DNA of 64,000 nt from NCBI GenBank assembly GCA_902729315.2, contig LR746264.1, positions 8,959,878 through 9,023,877 on the forward strand, given 5' to 3'. A program made the position numbers and the translations under genes. Below the pieces are notes generated by a model, which was not told the origin of the DNA, made no database searches, and saw nothing but the letters and a program-made list of their open reading frames with translations. The stretch is from Spirodela intermedia. Taxonomy: Eukaryota; Streptophyta; Magnoliopsida; Alismatales; Araceae. The number at the start of each line of letters is the position of its first letter. Position 1 is the first letter of the stretch. This document shows positions 49,201 through 61,715 of this stretch, piece by piece.

Positions 49201-51164
49201 CAGACAAATATTGTTCGCGTCTCAGAACTATCCTTCACCTTCAAAGTTTCCAATAGTAGGCCACACAAAACGGGATACACTTTTTTTCTCCAGGATGAAG
49301 TAAACTAGGAATCACTGCATCTTCTAATGTCAGCTTGCAGGCATGCGTGGATATTTTGAACAGATTCTTTCAATTCAATCGACATCTTTAATTATTCTTC
49401 TTCTTGATCTGGTGTACTTAAAATCTTAACATGGGGTTTCACAAGTTGGCTGCCCATTGGCAGCACGTTAAAAGAAAACCTAGAACGTGCGCCATTATCT
49501 TTCGTCGGGCTTATATCTTAAGAAACTCTTCGCTGCGTTCAGATGAAGCTTGGTGTCTGAATTATTATCGTGGAAATCAGAACAGCTTCCAGTATCCTTT
49601 AACATAGTAACAAAAAGAGCAAATGGAGGTTATATTTGATGTCCCAGTTGGCAGCATACCGAATTTACGATGAGAGAAAAATAGATTCAAAGCCAAGGTA
49701 GGAAGAGCCAACGGTGTCAGAGTGATCTTCTATGAGAAACAGGCAAGCAAAGCTTCATAAAGGTCGAAAGGGGCATGTTCTCCTGTTTTGATCAACTTCA
49801 GACCTTCTCTGTGTCCTCATATCTAAAGATTCTGACAGAAATAGAATGTCTCACCATTAAGGAAACTTATAGGCCTCTAAACATCTAGATACAATCGCTT
49901 TTTCGACTCTATTCCAGTCTGTTGCATTATCTGTTTGGGAATTCTGGATTCTCTTACTCTGATCTGTAATTGCTTCGGGCTAGCTAATCTTCAGGATTGA
50001 TGCCGTCTGCATCAAGGATATTTGTGCCCAAGAAGAATACACCCACTGGTTGGGCTGAAAAGTCACGACAGAGAAGAGAATATTGAATGGAGAATATTAA
50101 GTACACTGTGTTGTAAGAAGCTAGAGAAAAATGATCTCTAGCCTCGAATTAATTACACATCGCAAAAGTATACATCAGGACAGAGGGAATAAAGGATGTG
50201 ATCAATAAGATGAAAAAACATACTCAATTCCCAATAAAAAATAATAATGATAAGTTATTATTACTGAAATAAAAGGACAAGAACAGTAGTATGAGAGATA
50301 AGGCAACCACATTGTCACCTGGCCTCTTTAATCAGGATTGCTAGCATCATACAAACTGTTGGTGATAACTACTACAAGAAGATGCAGATACTTAAATTCT
50401 ACAAAAATAAAGACATGAAATCTTTTGAACTTCAGAAACTTATAGGATGCTGAAGAGTCAATGGTTTTATACACATCAACTGAATACTCATCAGTAGCTA
50501 AACAGGCACATTAAGCCTATTCACGGCCAATTCCAAGAACGTTTGCCTTTCATGGTCTGAAAGACAACCCCACCCGGCCCCCACCCAAATTATAAAAAGT
50601 CAACCTCTCCCTTTCCCCTTCTACATTGCTCACTTGGACACCTACGTGGCTGAAACCGGTAAATCCTGGGTGAAAAGGCCCAGCAATAATTCAGATTGAT
50701 ATTCCACTGGACAACCACAATAGTCAACTACCTCAGTAAGGCAAGTGTTAAATCAGGTACAATCGTGCTTCCCCCGCAGTGCATCATCCAAGTGATGAAC
50801 GATGATAGAGGGAGAGAGAAGAGGAGGGAAGGTAGAGCATGATCACCTGGGAAAGAATGGGAGGGTTGAGCTCCTCGGAGAACAGGAGGCGGTGGAAGTC
50901 CTCGAGGGAGAGGAAAGAACCGGAGAGCTTGGCGAGGTAGCGATGGTTCAGACGCCGGAAATGCTCGATGAGCAACTCGGCATCGGCGACGGTGGCACGG
51001 GAGTCGCCCTGGACGTCGACGAGGAAGCGGAGGAGCTGCTCGGCGTTCATGCGAGTATCGCCCTCGGCGTAGGCCGCGAAGGCTTCTTTCACATCCCCCG
51101 GCGGTTGCGCCTCCTTCCACGGGAACCTGCGGGTGAAGCACAGGCACATCCTGTAGCTCCCCAT
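45890..51164 (-). CDS. Phosphoinositide-specific phospholipase C
   Basis: Plant PI-PLC (PLC2-like) hydrolysing phosphoinositides to diacylglycerol and inositol phosphates at the plasma membrane in a calcium-dependent way. Nine exons on the minus strand: 51164-50847, 49096-48900, 48197-48062, 47975-47751, 47670-47432, 47120-47003, 46654-46502, 46415-46329, 46183-45890; 588 residues, phase kept. The N-terminal EF-hand-like lobe (1-106) is reduced, as in plants. The X domain has catalytic histidines in [10 protein letters not shown] (about 124) and VCHGG (about 170), with ELDIWPN between. An acidic His/Asp-rich linker ([12 protein letters not shown]) separates X from Y. The Y domain ends [11 protein letters not shown]. 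The C2 domain has [35 protein letters not shown] and ends RLLMRFQFL. Both catalytic His residues are present, so it should be active. Confidence 0.94.
46227..46277. repeat. GA-rich tract in PLC intron 8
   Basis: GA run with a few interruptions between the last two PLC exons; on the coding strand it is a CT tract that may serve as extended polypyrimidine sequence. Confidence 0.93.
46752..46774. repeat. AG microsatellite in PLC intron 6
   Basis: About 11 AG units; CT-rich DNA (46706-46742) precedes it, so transcript could fold into a CU/GA hairpin. Confidence 0.9.
47256..47306. repeat. 20-bp direct repeat in PLC intron 5
   Basis: GAATCATACGGCCAATCTGT occurs at 47256-47275 and 47287-47306, a 31-bp period. 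Confidence 0.9.
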
Positions 51165-51759
51165 CGCTCACCACCACCACCGCCGCCGTGCAGCTCCTCC
51201 TCCCTCCTCCACCTCCCGCGCACAGGCAAAACCTCCTTCCTCCTTCCTCCTCCACCACATCCTCCTCCGACATTCCCGCTTTAAGAGGGGGAGAGATCGG
51301 AAAACGAGGAGATGCGGGGATTGTAACGGCGACGTAACGGAATCCGAATTCCTCCCCTTCCCGGAGGCGGCGGGGAGGGCAGGGCGGAAGCACGCCAGGG
51401 ATAGGATTCGTCGGCGCCGCCTTTCTCTCGCCGTTCTCCTGCCGACAGCCGGAAAGCGGGAGGAGGAGCAAGGAGACAAAGAGAGGCGGCCTTCCGGAAA
51501 GAGGAAGGGATCCCCGGAAATCTTCCTTCTCCCATCCGGAGGAAGAATGGAATCATCAACTGTCCGGCGCCGCCGGCGAGATTCTCCGCCGGCCCTTCAA
51601 AAACCCCACAGACAGGGTCGCTTTATACGAGAACCCATTGAAGAATAAATAAAAAGAAAATTGACTTTTTTTATTAAAAAGGAAATAATAAATTTTACTG
51701 AACAAGGAAATTTCCCGCCTTGGAGACTTCCGGAGAACTTGGAAGTGCGGCTTTCATGG
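51165..51759. other. PLC promoter and DYRK-like gene 3' end
   Basis: 595 bp between two minus-strand genes. The part next to the PLC start is GC-rich; the part next to the kinase stop is AT-rich. Confidence 0.55.
51621..51627 (-). promoter_or_regulatory. Candidate TATA box of the PLC gene
   Basis: Minus-strand TCGTATAAAGCG, about 460 bp upstream of the start codon; this would give a long, GC-rich 5' UTR. Confidence 0.35.
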
Positions 51760-54700
51760 CTAGAGATGTGAGAGCCAGGGATGCTGCAATGCCTGCTCCG
51801 CGGTGGGTCTCTTTTGGGGGTTCATCTGAAGCAGGTAGCCGAGGAACCCGATGAACGGTAGGTCGGAGCTTCCGAGGTGGCTTGACAGCGTTGACCTCCC
51901 GGGGGTTATGCGCTCCACTCGATCCGTCTCCTGCGAGTCGAAAAAGGGGGAGGGGAGACTGTGAGTTCTACCGTGGGGAAGCATCACGGGTCACAGTCAG
52001 AAAAAGATTTCTGTTCTGAGGAACTCAGACTAGTTCTTGAGCACGCGGGTCAATTTGGGTCAAAGCAAAGCGTGAATCAGCGGAGGGAAAGTGAGGTATG
52101 TGAACAGGGGGGAATGGCATAGGAACCTCGTTCTTGCGGTAGAGGACGCGGTCATCTGTGAAGTACTTGTGGGTCTCCTTCCCCAGGTCGAGCATCTCCG
52201 AGTCCATTGGACCGAAGATTTCGATCATCCGGGAGAGCAACAGGGCCGCTTCATGATTTGGGAAGAGGACCTGCCACAAATCAGCCGGGAAAGTGTGTTA
52301 ACTTGGTGCATAAATTACATAGATCAGAGATAAGAACATATTCGGTTCTTCCTGTTAAATTCCTGATCTGATTGAAGTTACCCAGTCGAGAAATGCCATG
52401 AAAGTTCATGAAGATGGCGGGTTCAGATCTTCGGCACAGATGAAACAGTCACCAAAACATACGAGAAGAAGTGGAAATTCTCTAATAAGATTAATGATCT
52501 ACATGAATAAGACTCTGAACATGGCTGCCCCGGTTCATCCAATTATAACAGGAAAAAGGAAAATATTGCATCAGATGGCCGAACTGTCCAAAGAAAAATA
52601 GCCGCATGGACTGATATAGATTCATCTTAAGAGGTATATAAACAGGGCCCGCGTACCTCACCGGTGAAAAGCTCGGCCAGGACGCAACCAAGAGACCAGA
52701 TATCGATCTTTTCATCGTAGGGGAGGCCGAGGATGACTTCGGGAGCCCGGTAGGATCGAGATTGCACATACAGACACAGGTTGTCAGTCCGAAAGCAGCT
52801 GCTGCCAAGATCAATTATCTTAATCTTACACCTTCTGTAGCTTTTGATCAGAATATTTTCGGGCTTTAAATCGCAGTGAATTATACTCAGACTGTGCAAG
52901 AACTCCAAACCCTCCAAGCACTGCCGAGCTATTTTCTGAGGAGAAAGAGATGGAAGGTCCAGTGTCATTATTTCTTGTTTGACTTGAACTAAAAAACATT
53001 ACATATATTTAGGAGTATTTTCCGTTCAAAATCTCGTCGGTAATATATCTTAGAAACTTATTTAATACTATGAGGATGCATGATAATTCCAGGAAACGTG
53101 AATTTTTTAATTCTAAGAAATTAATTTTACATACCATACGTATGCATACGTAGCCATATATCTTAGTAGATTTTTATCAATTCTCAGAAATTTGTTTCAG
53201 TTAATATACCAAACGAACCTGTATTCTAGACAATGTGAAGTAGATTTCTCCTCCAGATTCCTCATTTAACTTTTGAAACTCATAGAGATTTGCTCGAAGA
53301 AGCTCACAAACTATGAAAAGATGCTCCTGCACATTGCCAGAAAAACATTAGCAGTTCAAGATGAGCCACGTCCCAAAAAAACCATTCATTACCTCCAATT
53401 TAAGAAAATACTTTTATACGAGTTCGGTAGATATGAAAGGAAATGCGAAACAGAATTGATAGTTTACATATTTCTATGAAAGAGCGTAAAACTGATGCCT
53501 CTGAAAAATAAATAGCCACATTAATGAAGACGATGCCAATTCGATTATTTTTCCAGAAAAAAAAAATGCCAGAAATGGATAAATCGCGCATTTAATTGAT
53601 GGTAACAGTAATGTCATTCATTTGTGCCGAATAAAACCCATCAATTCTAAAAGCCTTAGTTTGAACGGGTACACCCAACTAAATATTGCAATAATCTCTT
53701 AATGTTTCCAAAAGATGAAAAGATGAATCGATAGTTTAAGAAAAGCGCACCTTCACTCTTGTTATGCTTCCTTATTTTATCATGAATCAATCTTTGTGTT
53801 TTTGGCATAGAACATTTATCCTGCAGGGACTGCGTCTGTTTTCATCCATGTAATTTATCTGTCTTTCTTACAGAATTGAGGCAAGGGGAAAATCTTCATA
53901 AATTTGGAAAAAATAATGTTCCACCATGAGATTAACCGGACAGCGACACAAAGATCTCACCGAAGCGAAAGATCAAGTATAGCACCACGTGATAAATCAT
54001 ACAAGTGTCAACATCTCCACTCTGAATTCCTTAAATTCCATCTCTACATGAAGCCGTAGTCACGTGCAACCGATGTATATTTATATCCCATAACCAACTC
54101 TGTCATCCTTACCATAAAGCAGCAGCCATTATATTAAGCCATGGTATGGACATGGAACAAAAAGTGGTGTGACATAATCACACGTCAAGTGGATGTAAGT
54201 CCGTGAGCACATTCAAAGATATAAATAGGCTTTCGTTCTGAGGAATAAAGAGGTATTTTTAGTGTTCAATGAGAAATTATCAGAGAAACAAAAAGCGTGT
54301 CTAGAAATTCTCAAAATATGCAACTTGAGATAAGCCCAGTTCTTGAATCATGTACCTGATAATAGAAGTAGTCATAAAGGCGCAGAATATGGTGTTCATC
54401 AGCAGGATCGTGCTTGTTCACAAGCTTTAAGAGCTTGATCTCATCCAGGCTCTGATCAAAGAAATCCTTGTCATTTTTTATTATTTTTAAACAGACGTCC
54501 ATTCCTGTCAGGAGATCGTGTGCTTGAATAACCTTGCTAAAGGTGGCTGAGCCAAGATGTTCAGTGACACAGTACCTGCCTGCTATAATAGAGTTCATAG
54601 CTATAGGAAAATCTTTATTTTCCTCAAAACCAGTCCTGAAAAATGTTAAATAGGGTAAATACATAGTCATCTCCAATCTCAATAAATGAAACTTGACAAC

Positions 54701-56362
54701 AAGAAGCATTGAAAGATTTGGATTAAACCTATTCTTTTTGTGAATGATCCTCAAATCAAATACTTCATACTCCTCATCAAGATCACATAGCTGAAGCTCT
54801 TTTCTAATGCCGCAGTCTACTTTTCCTCCAGCAAAGTCACGGTTAGGAGATTCTTTATCAATAATCCCATATTTTGATTTATTTGCATTGTTTACATGCA
54901 GTCGGGAATCACTTTTATGGATTAGTTCTGATCCACACTCTTTGTGGAAATCCTTGTCATCTGCATTCACAGAATTTTTTTTCAGCACTGGTACTTGAAA
55001 TCCTATCTTTCAGGTCAAACAGGTAAGATTATAGTATCCCAAAGAAGTAGCATAGTGATTGACATTAATGAGGTTTCAAGAATACCATCAACCAAGGTAG
55101 AAAATTAAAAAAAATATATGCATCACATCTTGATGATCATAAAGCTAGAACTTACTTGGAAGATCAAATGAACTAAGTGTATCCCGTTCCTTCTCCAGTA
55201 TATGGGGTTCTAAGTGTTCCGCGGCTTCATGCTGCTCTGAACTTTGAAAATTGCCGCATGATAAACCGCTTTCCAATCCATTTTTATGGTCATCTAGAAG
55301 ATTCAATGGAAGTTCTCTCTCTCCAATACTGCATGAAGAGGAAGGCACTGACGACTGAATTTTTTGAAGAAACAAATTTGACCCCTTCACTTGTACTGTA
55401 TAATTGGATTTTTGAATCTGTTTTTCGCACTCTGTAACAGATGCACCGTATGCTTTCGAGCAATCACTAGGGCTGGTCTCGAGATTTGTCCCTGAAGGTA
55501 ATCCGTTTTCCGTAATAAATTTCTCCTCGGCCTGTACAGATGTGACGAACATATCCTCCTCTTGGACTCCGACGCTGGGATGCTCCACTGGGTGGGGAAC
55601 CTCCCAAAATGTATCACCAAAGATGTTGGGGTCATGGTAATCACAAGCAGTACTGAACTGAGAAAGACGATCTGAGGACTCCTCTGATTTGGTGCTATGT
55701 CCAGGCCACAAACTATATGGATTGGCGAATCCTGTTACATAAAAAGAAAATTATCTCAATATGACGAGATGGTAACACTTAAAACGAAAAAAAAAAAGTT
55801 GCAAAGAAACATTCAGTAAATATCCAACGAGCCAAAAAAGTCTGCCACAATTCCGGAAAAGAACCATAGGAGTTCAATTCACAAACTGAAACGTAAGAAA
55901 TCACGCTGTAAGAGAGGCAGTCAGGAGTTCACATTCAACCGTGCGTAGAAGCAAGAGACAATACAGTGTCAATGTCGGATTCATTTCCTCATGGGGGACG
56001 GGGAATGGAATATGCATTGACAGTGAGAAAGAGCGTAACCCTGCTCTTTCTCGTTTTCCTTGTCTCTCTCCGAATGGAGGTAGTGTCGTACCTGAGGGAG
56101 ACGAGGCCATGCTAACGAATGCGTCACTTGAAATGGAAGACTCAGAACCCGATCTCCAATCATCGCCATCGTGACGGACGCCGATCCTAACCGGCGGAAG
56201 CCACCGAAGACCATCCTCCTCTCCTCCACGGAAGACCAGATCCACTCCCTCCCCGGATCCACCATAACTCGCGACGGCGTCCTCCCGGAGCGCCGTCGCA
56301 GCGCGCTCGAACCCGTTCTCTCTCAGGAACTCGAGGACCTCCCTCACCTCCCGGAGCGCCAT
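51760..56362 (-). CDS. Plant DYRK-type dual-specificity protein kinase (DYRKP-like)
   Basis: CMGC kinase of the plant-specific DYRKP group, which autophosphorylates on tyrosine and then phosphorylates Ser/Thr. Eight exons on the minus strand: 56362-56092, 55731-55156, 55002-54729, 54635-54356, 53326-53219, 52935-52657, 52270-52127, 51930-51760; 700 residues. The N-terminus (EVLEFLRENGFERAATALRE) is LisH-like, as in DYRKP proteins, followed by a long Ser/acidic low-complexity region. The kinase starts near residue 385: glycine loop HLGSATFSKV, lysine in CLKIIKN, HCDLKPENI (about 523), DLGSS in place of DFG (normal for DYRKs), and the Y-x-Q-type activation segment YVQSRSYRAPEV (about 558). It ends EQALQHPWLSHL. 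The acceptor of exon 3 has a weak pyrimidine tract, so that junction is the least certain. Confidence 0.92.
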
Positions 56363-56834
56363 GGCAGCAGCGGCAATTCAAATGCAGCGCGCAAGAGAGC
56401 AGCAACTCATGAGAGCGGCAACACGGGAGGAGCGGGAGGAGACGGGGACGTCCCGGCAGCTCCATACTTTGAGGGACGGATCAGATTCCCCCCCTCTGCG
56501 ACCATCACCACCGCGCAGTAGACGCAAAGATCATACCTACCACGAAAAGTACAATCAGCAAGAGCGAGCGATGCAGACAGCAGGAAGAAGCGTGTTCCTT
56601 GATGGAAGTGGGCCCCACCCCCGCAACCCCTGCAGCAGGGTACGCTGAAGAACACGATGTTATTTCCCTTTACTCCCTTAACATAAGTGAAGTTATTTAC
56701 CTACCCCAAACGCGATATAAATTTTCAAGCGGAATAGGACCGAAAATGAGGGTATGTTAGAAATAAATTTATTTTGTGGGGCTAGAAACTAAGGGACTAA
56801 TGACTAAGCCGTATCTGTCAAGTCAATGGAGGAG

Positions 56835-56842
56835 TGACGTCA
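56835..56842. promoter_or_regulatory. TGACGTCA palindrome upstream of the DYRK-like gene
   Basis: Perfect bZIP C-box about 475 bp upstream of the start codon; role inferred. Confidence 0.35.
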
Positions 56843-56951
56843 TCTCATGCGTCGCGGCGCACCCAGCGGGGGTGACTTTCCCATGTGGGTCCCGCGCACC
56901 GGAGCAGGATAATTCCTTCGTACATTTGAGTAATGTAGGTGTCTAATTATA

Positions 56952-56963
56952 GGGGGGGGGGGG
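56952..56963. repeat. 12-base G homopolymer
   Basis: Poly-G run in the promoter region of the DYRK-like gene. Confidence 0.9.
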
Positions 56964-57052
56964 AATTATGAGTCTCCCGGGCCTCCGCACCAACGGCTGG
57001 GGCGGGTCCTCCACCGACGCCAATAACGCGCCATCTCTTGGGGAGGGCGCCT

Positions 57053-57058
57053 CACGTG
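57053..57058. promoter_or_regulatory. G-box CACGTG(AC)
   Basis: ABRE-like CACGTGAC about 690 bp upstream of the DYRK-like start codon, near the TGACGTCA site; role inferred. Confidence 0.35.
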
Positions 57059-57195
57059 ACAGCTGCGGTGCCTTTGTCTGAAGGAAGGCCGTATCCCGCC
57101 TTCCTGCGTCAACGCCGGTTGCTGAGCCGAATATCCGTTTGGCGGTGAAAATGGGCTGGTCCGGTTGGGCCCAATAATCAGGTCAAGTGTATACC

Positions 57196-57222
57196 CAAAT
57201 AAATAAATAAATAAATAAATAA
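57196..57222. repeat. (AAAT)n microsatellite
   Basis: About six and a half AAAT units at the boundary between GC-rich and AT-rich DNA. Confidence 0.93.
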
Positions 57223-58284
57223 GATCTCATGGTCCTTTTGTAAGATGATAAAAATCTATTTTTAAATAACCAAAATACGATTCTTACTGTCCTTTCCTTT
57301 TCCATCTCAACTCGCAGCATTCTTTATGTTTATGATTGCATATATTCATTTCTGCTAAAATGTGTGATTGATTGATACCCATTAATTTTTGCTTATATTT
57401 GTGGTGACATTTTTGACAATAGGACACCTAATTAAAATTAATTTCTCATGAGGATTGGATTCATCAGTCCATTCCATGATACCAGCTATTTGGTATGTTT
57501 AAATCATAAAGGTGACCTAGTCGTGGTATTCAATCACTTTAACTAATATTATTAAGATATATATTACTGACATAGTTTAGCCTGTGATTTTTTTTAATTT
57601 CATAAAAATAGTTACAACTTGTTAAAAGACGTCATTACACCCTGTTTTATGAAAGGGTATGCATAAAAAAATTATAATTTATTTCAATTTAATGTTGAAA
57701 AAAGTTGAAGCTAGTGTCAAGATGATGTATCTCTGTCTTGTAGATGACTCCATTTAACTCCCTTAAGCTCATTTGGTCAAATTCTTTCTATCTATTCTAC
57801 CATTACTGTTTTTTGTAAAATCAGTTTTCATTATCTAATAATTTAATTTGTTTGAAGCAATATTTTCTAGATTATAGAATTAATCTCTGTTGGGAGAATA
57901 AATGTTATTCATTTTAATTTTTTTCGCATTTTGATTTTTTTATTTTTTCAAGAGAAGTATACATTTTAAGTCTTCAATTAGAAAGATTGTATTTTTTTCA
58001 CAATTTTCCATGGAATTGCCATTACCCTCATTGTTTTGCTCTTTACTTCTTCCTCTTTATTTTTATTTTTCTATTTTCTCTTATGATTTTTCATTATTAA
58101 AAATAAATAAATGTTTATTCCTATTTTTCATATCTCATTCAATCATTTTTTTCTGATTCATAAATATTCTCGTTTTCTTTGTTCTATAGTCGATTTGAAT
58201 TGGTCAATGAGTTTTAGGTTATGAAAATATTTATATATATTTTCATTAGACTATTTCTTCTTTTCAAATTTTCATTTATTTATG

Positions 58285-58945
58285 ATATTTACTGTTAATT
58301 ATGTGGTAAGTAGAGTGCATAGGGAATAGAAATTAAAGTTATTATTTCAAGGGTGCTAGTAGAAAATGCTAGAGGTAATTTTTTTGCTTAGAACTTTTCA
58401 TTATTTGCTTTGATATCTTGTCTAATGGCTCAAATAATTTCCATTCTAAATCTCCTATCAGTTACACTGACTTTTCACATTTTACAGAGAAAATTCAATA
58501 GCCTTAATCTCTTTCACTTTATTAAGTTCGTTTTATTTTCTTACCCTTAATTTTGGTTTCACTAGTTTTGTTATTGTGAGAAGTTTCTTTCAATATAGAT
58601 TCGTTTAGGATCTTGAATCTTTGATATTTATTTTCTATTATTCATTAAATCATTTTTACCTGATTCTGGGATTTTCCTTTTTCCTAGATTGTTATTTATT
58701 TGATTTTAATTTTCTTATGAATTTTCTTAGAGAGTATTTCTGTTGTTCTTGAAAATAACGAGTTTTTTTTTTTTTGTTCGAAACAACACATCTTTCTGGT
58801 ATTTACTATTGATCATATGTCAAGTGGAGGATAAAATTTGGTGTTATTTTTCTTAGGGAACGTTAGGGGTAATTATTTTCATCCAAAATTGTAATTGTTT
58901 CGTTTGGTTTCATGTCTAATGGAGATAACAATCCTCGTTCTCCTC
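58285..58945. repeat. Diverged direct repeat, about 515-bp period, in AT-rich DNA
   Basis: Segments 58285-58440 and 58799-58945 share in order ATTTACT.TT, ATGT...AAGT.GAG, TTATT, GGTAATT, TTTG.T.TC.TGTCTAATGG and TCC..TTCT. Similarity is moderate, so this is an old duplication or two related transposon remnants. Confidence 0.45.
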
Positions 58946-59184
58946 ACTTCCAATGTTATATATCCGTTGTCTTTTTACAACCGACTCAAGGATTAAGTGC
59001 AGCAGTATGGGAATTCGTTTGAAGATTTTCGAACTGAGGCATGAAATACTAGTCTCTTATGAGTAAATCTTGTTTCTGTTAATTATAACTTCATCTGTAT
59101 AGAGCAGGATGGTCTTCGAATAATATCACATGAATTTATATTTGTTTACTTAATATATAATATAGAGTGGAAATAATATTTTCA

Positions 59185-59266
59185 AGTGATATTATGTGAC
59201 ATAAATACCCGAACGTCCCTTATTAAGTGATATTAAGTCGAGCCATAATTTCAGGTGATATTAAGT
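59185..59266. repeat. Three copies of an (A/G)GTGATATTA(A/T)GT motif
   Basis: Copies at 59185-59197, 59225-59237 and 59254-59266, spaced 40 and 29 bp apart. Confidence 0.7.
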
Positions 59267-60913
59267 AATATCGAATTTATTACCACAATCACTTCACTTA
59301 ATTTTTATTTTCTTGTAAGAATAACACCCCAGAATGGACATCGGGATTCAAATATAAAAGTTATGTGTATACCTCTGGATGAGGAAATAAATTCTATGTC
59401 CACAGATAAAATGAACCAATGGAAACTGGGTCGGTCAGATTGATTGCCTGTTTTTATACGCAGTGAATAAAATGACTGAACTTTAGCATTGATTTCTTGT
59501 TCATAGATAGTTAATTTTTGTGCGTCATATTGTTAACTCCTAGTTTCTTGATACTTCTCGGTTGAGCTACACGCATCGAGGAAATATATAGAGACATGAG
59601 AATTGAATACGAGATAACTCAGTTCATGCATAAAGTTTGCACATGCAGTCAGCTCTTGACGACGGGTTTAAGTTCTGTTAGAACAGAAGAATCAAAGAAT
59701 ATATCTCATTTACTGTGAGCGATCATGCTTCATCCTTGAGATGCCAACAAACTGTCCTATTTTCCGCTTTAGAGAGACTATCGTCTTCGCAGCAAAGTAT
59801 TTGGGAAACCGAATATTCTGATACGAAGAGGAAGAAAGAAAGGTGAGGATGCCATAGCACGTAAAAGTTGCTTTTCCTCAATGGGACTGCGGCTTTTATG
59901 AATAAAGAGGACGAGGAGAAGTGAAGAGCATGCCCCTCCTGGAGTATTGGCTCGTATATTTTATACAAATATGGGAAAACTATGAAGAAAGTACGATGGA
60001 ATGCATTCAGAGTCTACTCCTCCAACAGTCTCAGATTCAGAATCGCCAAGGTTGTCTCTATCACTATTTTGTCCCCGGAATTCGAAACAAAATGGCTCTA
60101 TATAGCTTGTTCTCGTATCTGATACAATTCAGACGGTTTGTTCCTAGATGGCTTCCGAGTTCGAGACAACTCAGACAGTCCCCCTTGTGATAGCTGCAGC
60201 TTCTTGTAAATGTCACGAGCAGCATTCATGGCCGTCATCAGAGCACGGACGAAAATATCAATGGGTCTCAGCCTTCGGAGAAAGCCATATACGATCAATG
60301 ATGCTCCTCTCCAAAGTAGCCCTCTCTTTTGGAGGGGAGCCATATCATAGTCTTGAGCCTCAAATAAATATGTTCACCGCCGTTTTCTAGTCGGTCGGCA
60401 AAGTTGCTTCTACAGCGTCGGAGGGCAAGCGGCGGACTGCTCTTTTATGGTATTTTCGCCATATTTCCGATTCAAAAGGCTGGCAGATGATTACGGAATA
60501 CCTCGGGTCTAGCCAAAGGAGGTGCCTTTGTTGGAGGAAGTTGTTCATGCATTGCCCATTTACGTTCTCAGATCACACCCAGAGGAAGGGCTGGTGAATC
60601 TTCCGGTGGGTACCCTCTTCTCTGACCACTTCACTATCTGAGGAAGGGCTCGAGATGGCTGCGACAGGATCTTTGTGCTACAGAATCACTCTCCCTTAAG
60701 CGCTCACAGGGCACTTCGACGGTCCGTGATGCCGTCAGGATTAGACCAGTCTGAGTCGAAGAGGGAGAAACGCGGGGTGAATATAACCACCCACCAGAAG
60801 GCTGACGGAGCCGCGGAAGGCGACAGCTTACGTTGGCCGGAGACGAAAGGAGCCATCTTGACTTGTGGCAGAATGTGCGGCGGCTTCCCCATCACTCCTC
60901 CCCCCCTCCATGA

Positions 60914-60920
60914 AGAGAGA

Positions 60921-60957
<37 letters not shown>
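60914..60957. repeat. GA microsatellite
   Basis: AG/GA run with one GAGTGAG interruption, 1.8 kb upstream of the SMXL start. Confidence 0.94.
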
Positions 60958-60963
<6 letters not shown>

Positions 60964-61684
60964 AACGTACCAGCTTTACGGCGTAAAGGTTGTGATGCGA
61001 TCTCAAGTGCCCGAGAGAGTGGAGCGTTCAATATGTTCACTACCCACTCTCTCACTCTTCTTTCTCTCTCACACTAGGCCACTTGGGTCTATAGTCGGAG
61101 CGCCATCAAATCACTCCGCACCACAGAAGATGGTATTTATTCGGCGGGGGCCCAGGGGGGGAGGTTTCCTTCTGAAACGGCATGTGGCGTGTTCCGGGGG
61201 GGCGGGGAATCTCTCCCCCGGCGAGTGCGACGGCGGCCCAACGGCCGAGTGGGTTGCTCTTTTGAGAGATGAAAAGGTGGGCCGGGAAGGTGGTAAAAAT
61301 AGCAAGTATGGCCGGCCCAAAATGGGCCGTCACGTCGCCAGTTGGGAAAAGCGACTAGCCGACAGGGGGCCACCTTCCGACCTCTTAGATTTCGCTAAGA
61401 TACGGGTCGGCCTCCGGGAGGGAAATATCTCTCTGTGGCCGTCCTTTTTTGATCGCGGTCCCGTCTCCCGGACAGCCCAGTTCCGGAAGCCGACAAAAAG
61501 GCGCACCCATCAGGGAGGGAGATGTCCCTATTGACCAGGCCCACCTCCTCCCTCCCCGCACCAGCCCGCAACCCATCTTGCCCACAGTGGAGTGGCGGCG
61601 CTGAGCGCCGCCGGTGTTGCTCCGCCGCCCTCCGCCGTCCGCCGGAAAGACGGCCGCTGCTCTGTCGCCAATAATGGAGGTGGC

Positions 61685-61690
61685 CACGTG
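61685..61690. promoter_or_regulatory. G-box CACGTG upstream of SMXL
   Basis: CACGTG about 1.1 kb upstream of the SMXL start; a second copy is at 61947-61952. Role inferred. Confidence 0.3.
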
Positions 61691-61715
61691 GAGGAGGAGG
61701 AGGAGGAGGAGGAGG
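61690..61715. repeat. (GGA)8 trinucleotide repeat
   Basis: GGA/AGG run immediately after the G-box. Confidence 0.92.
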
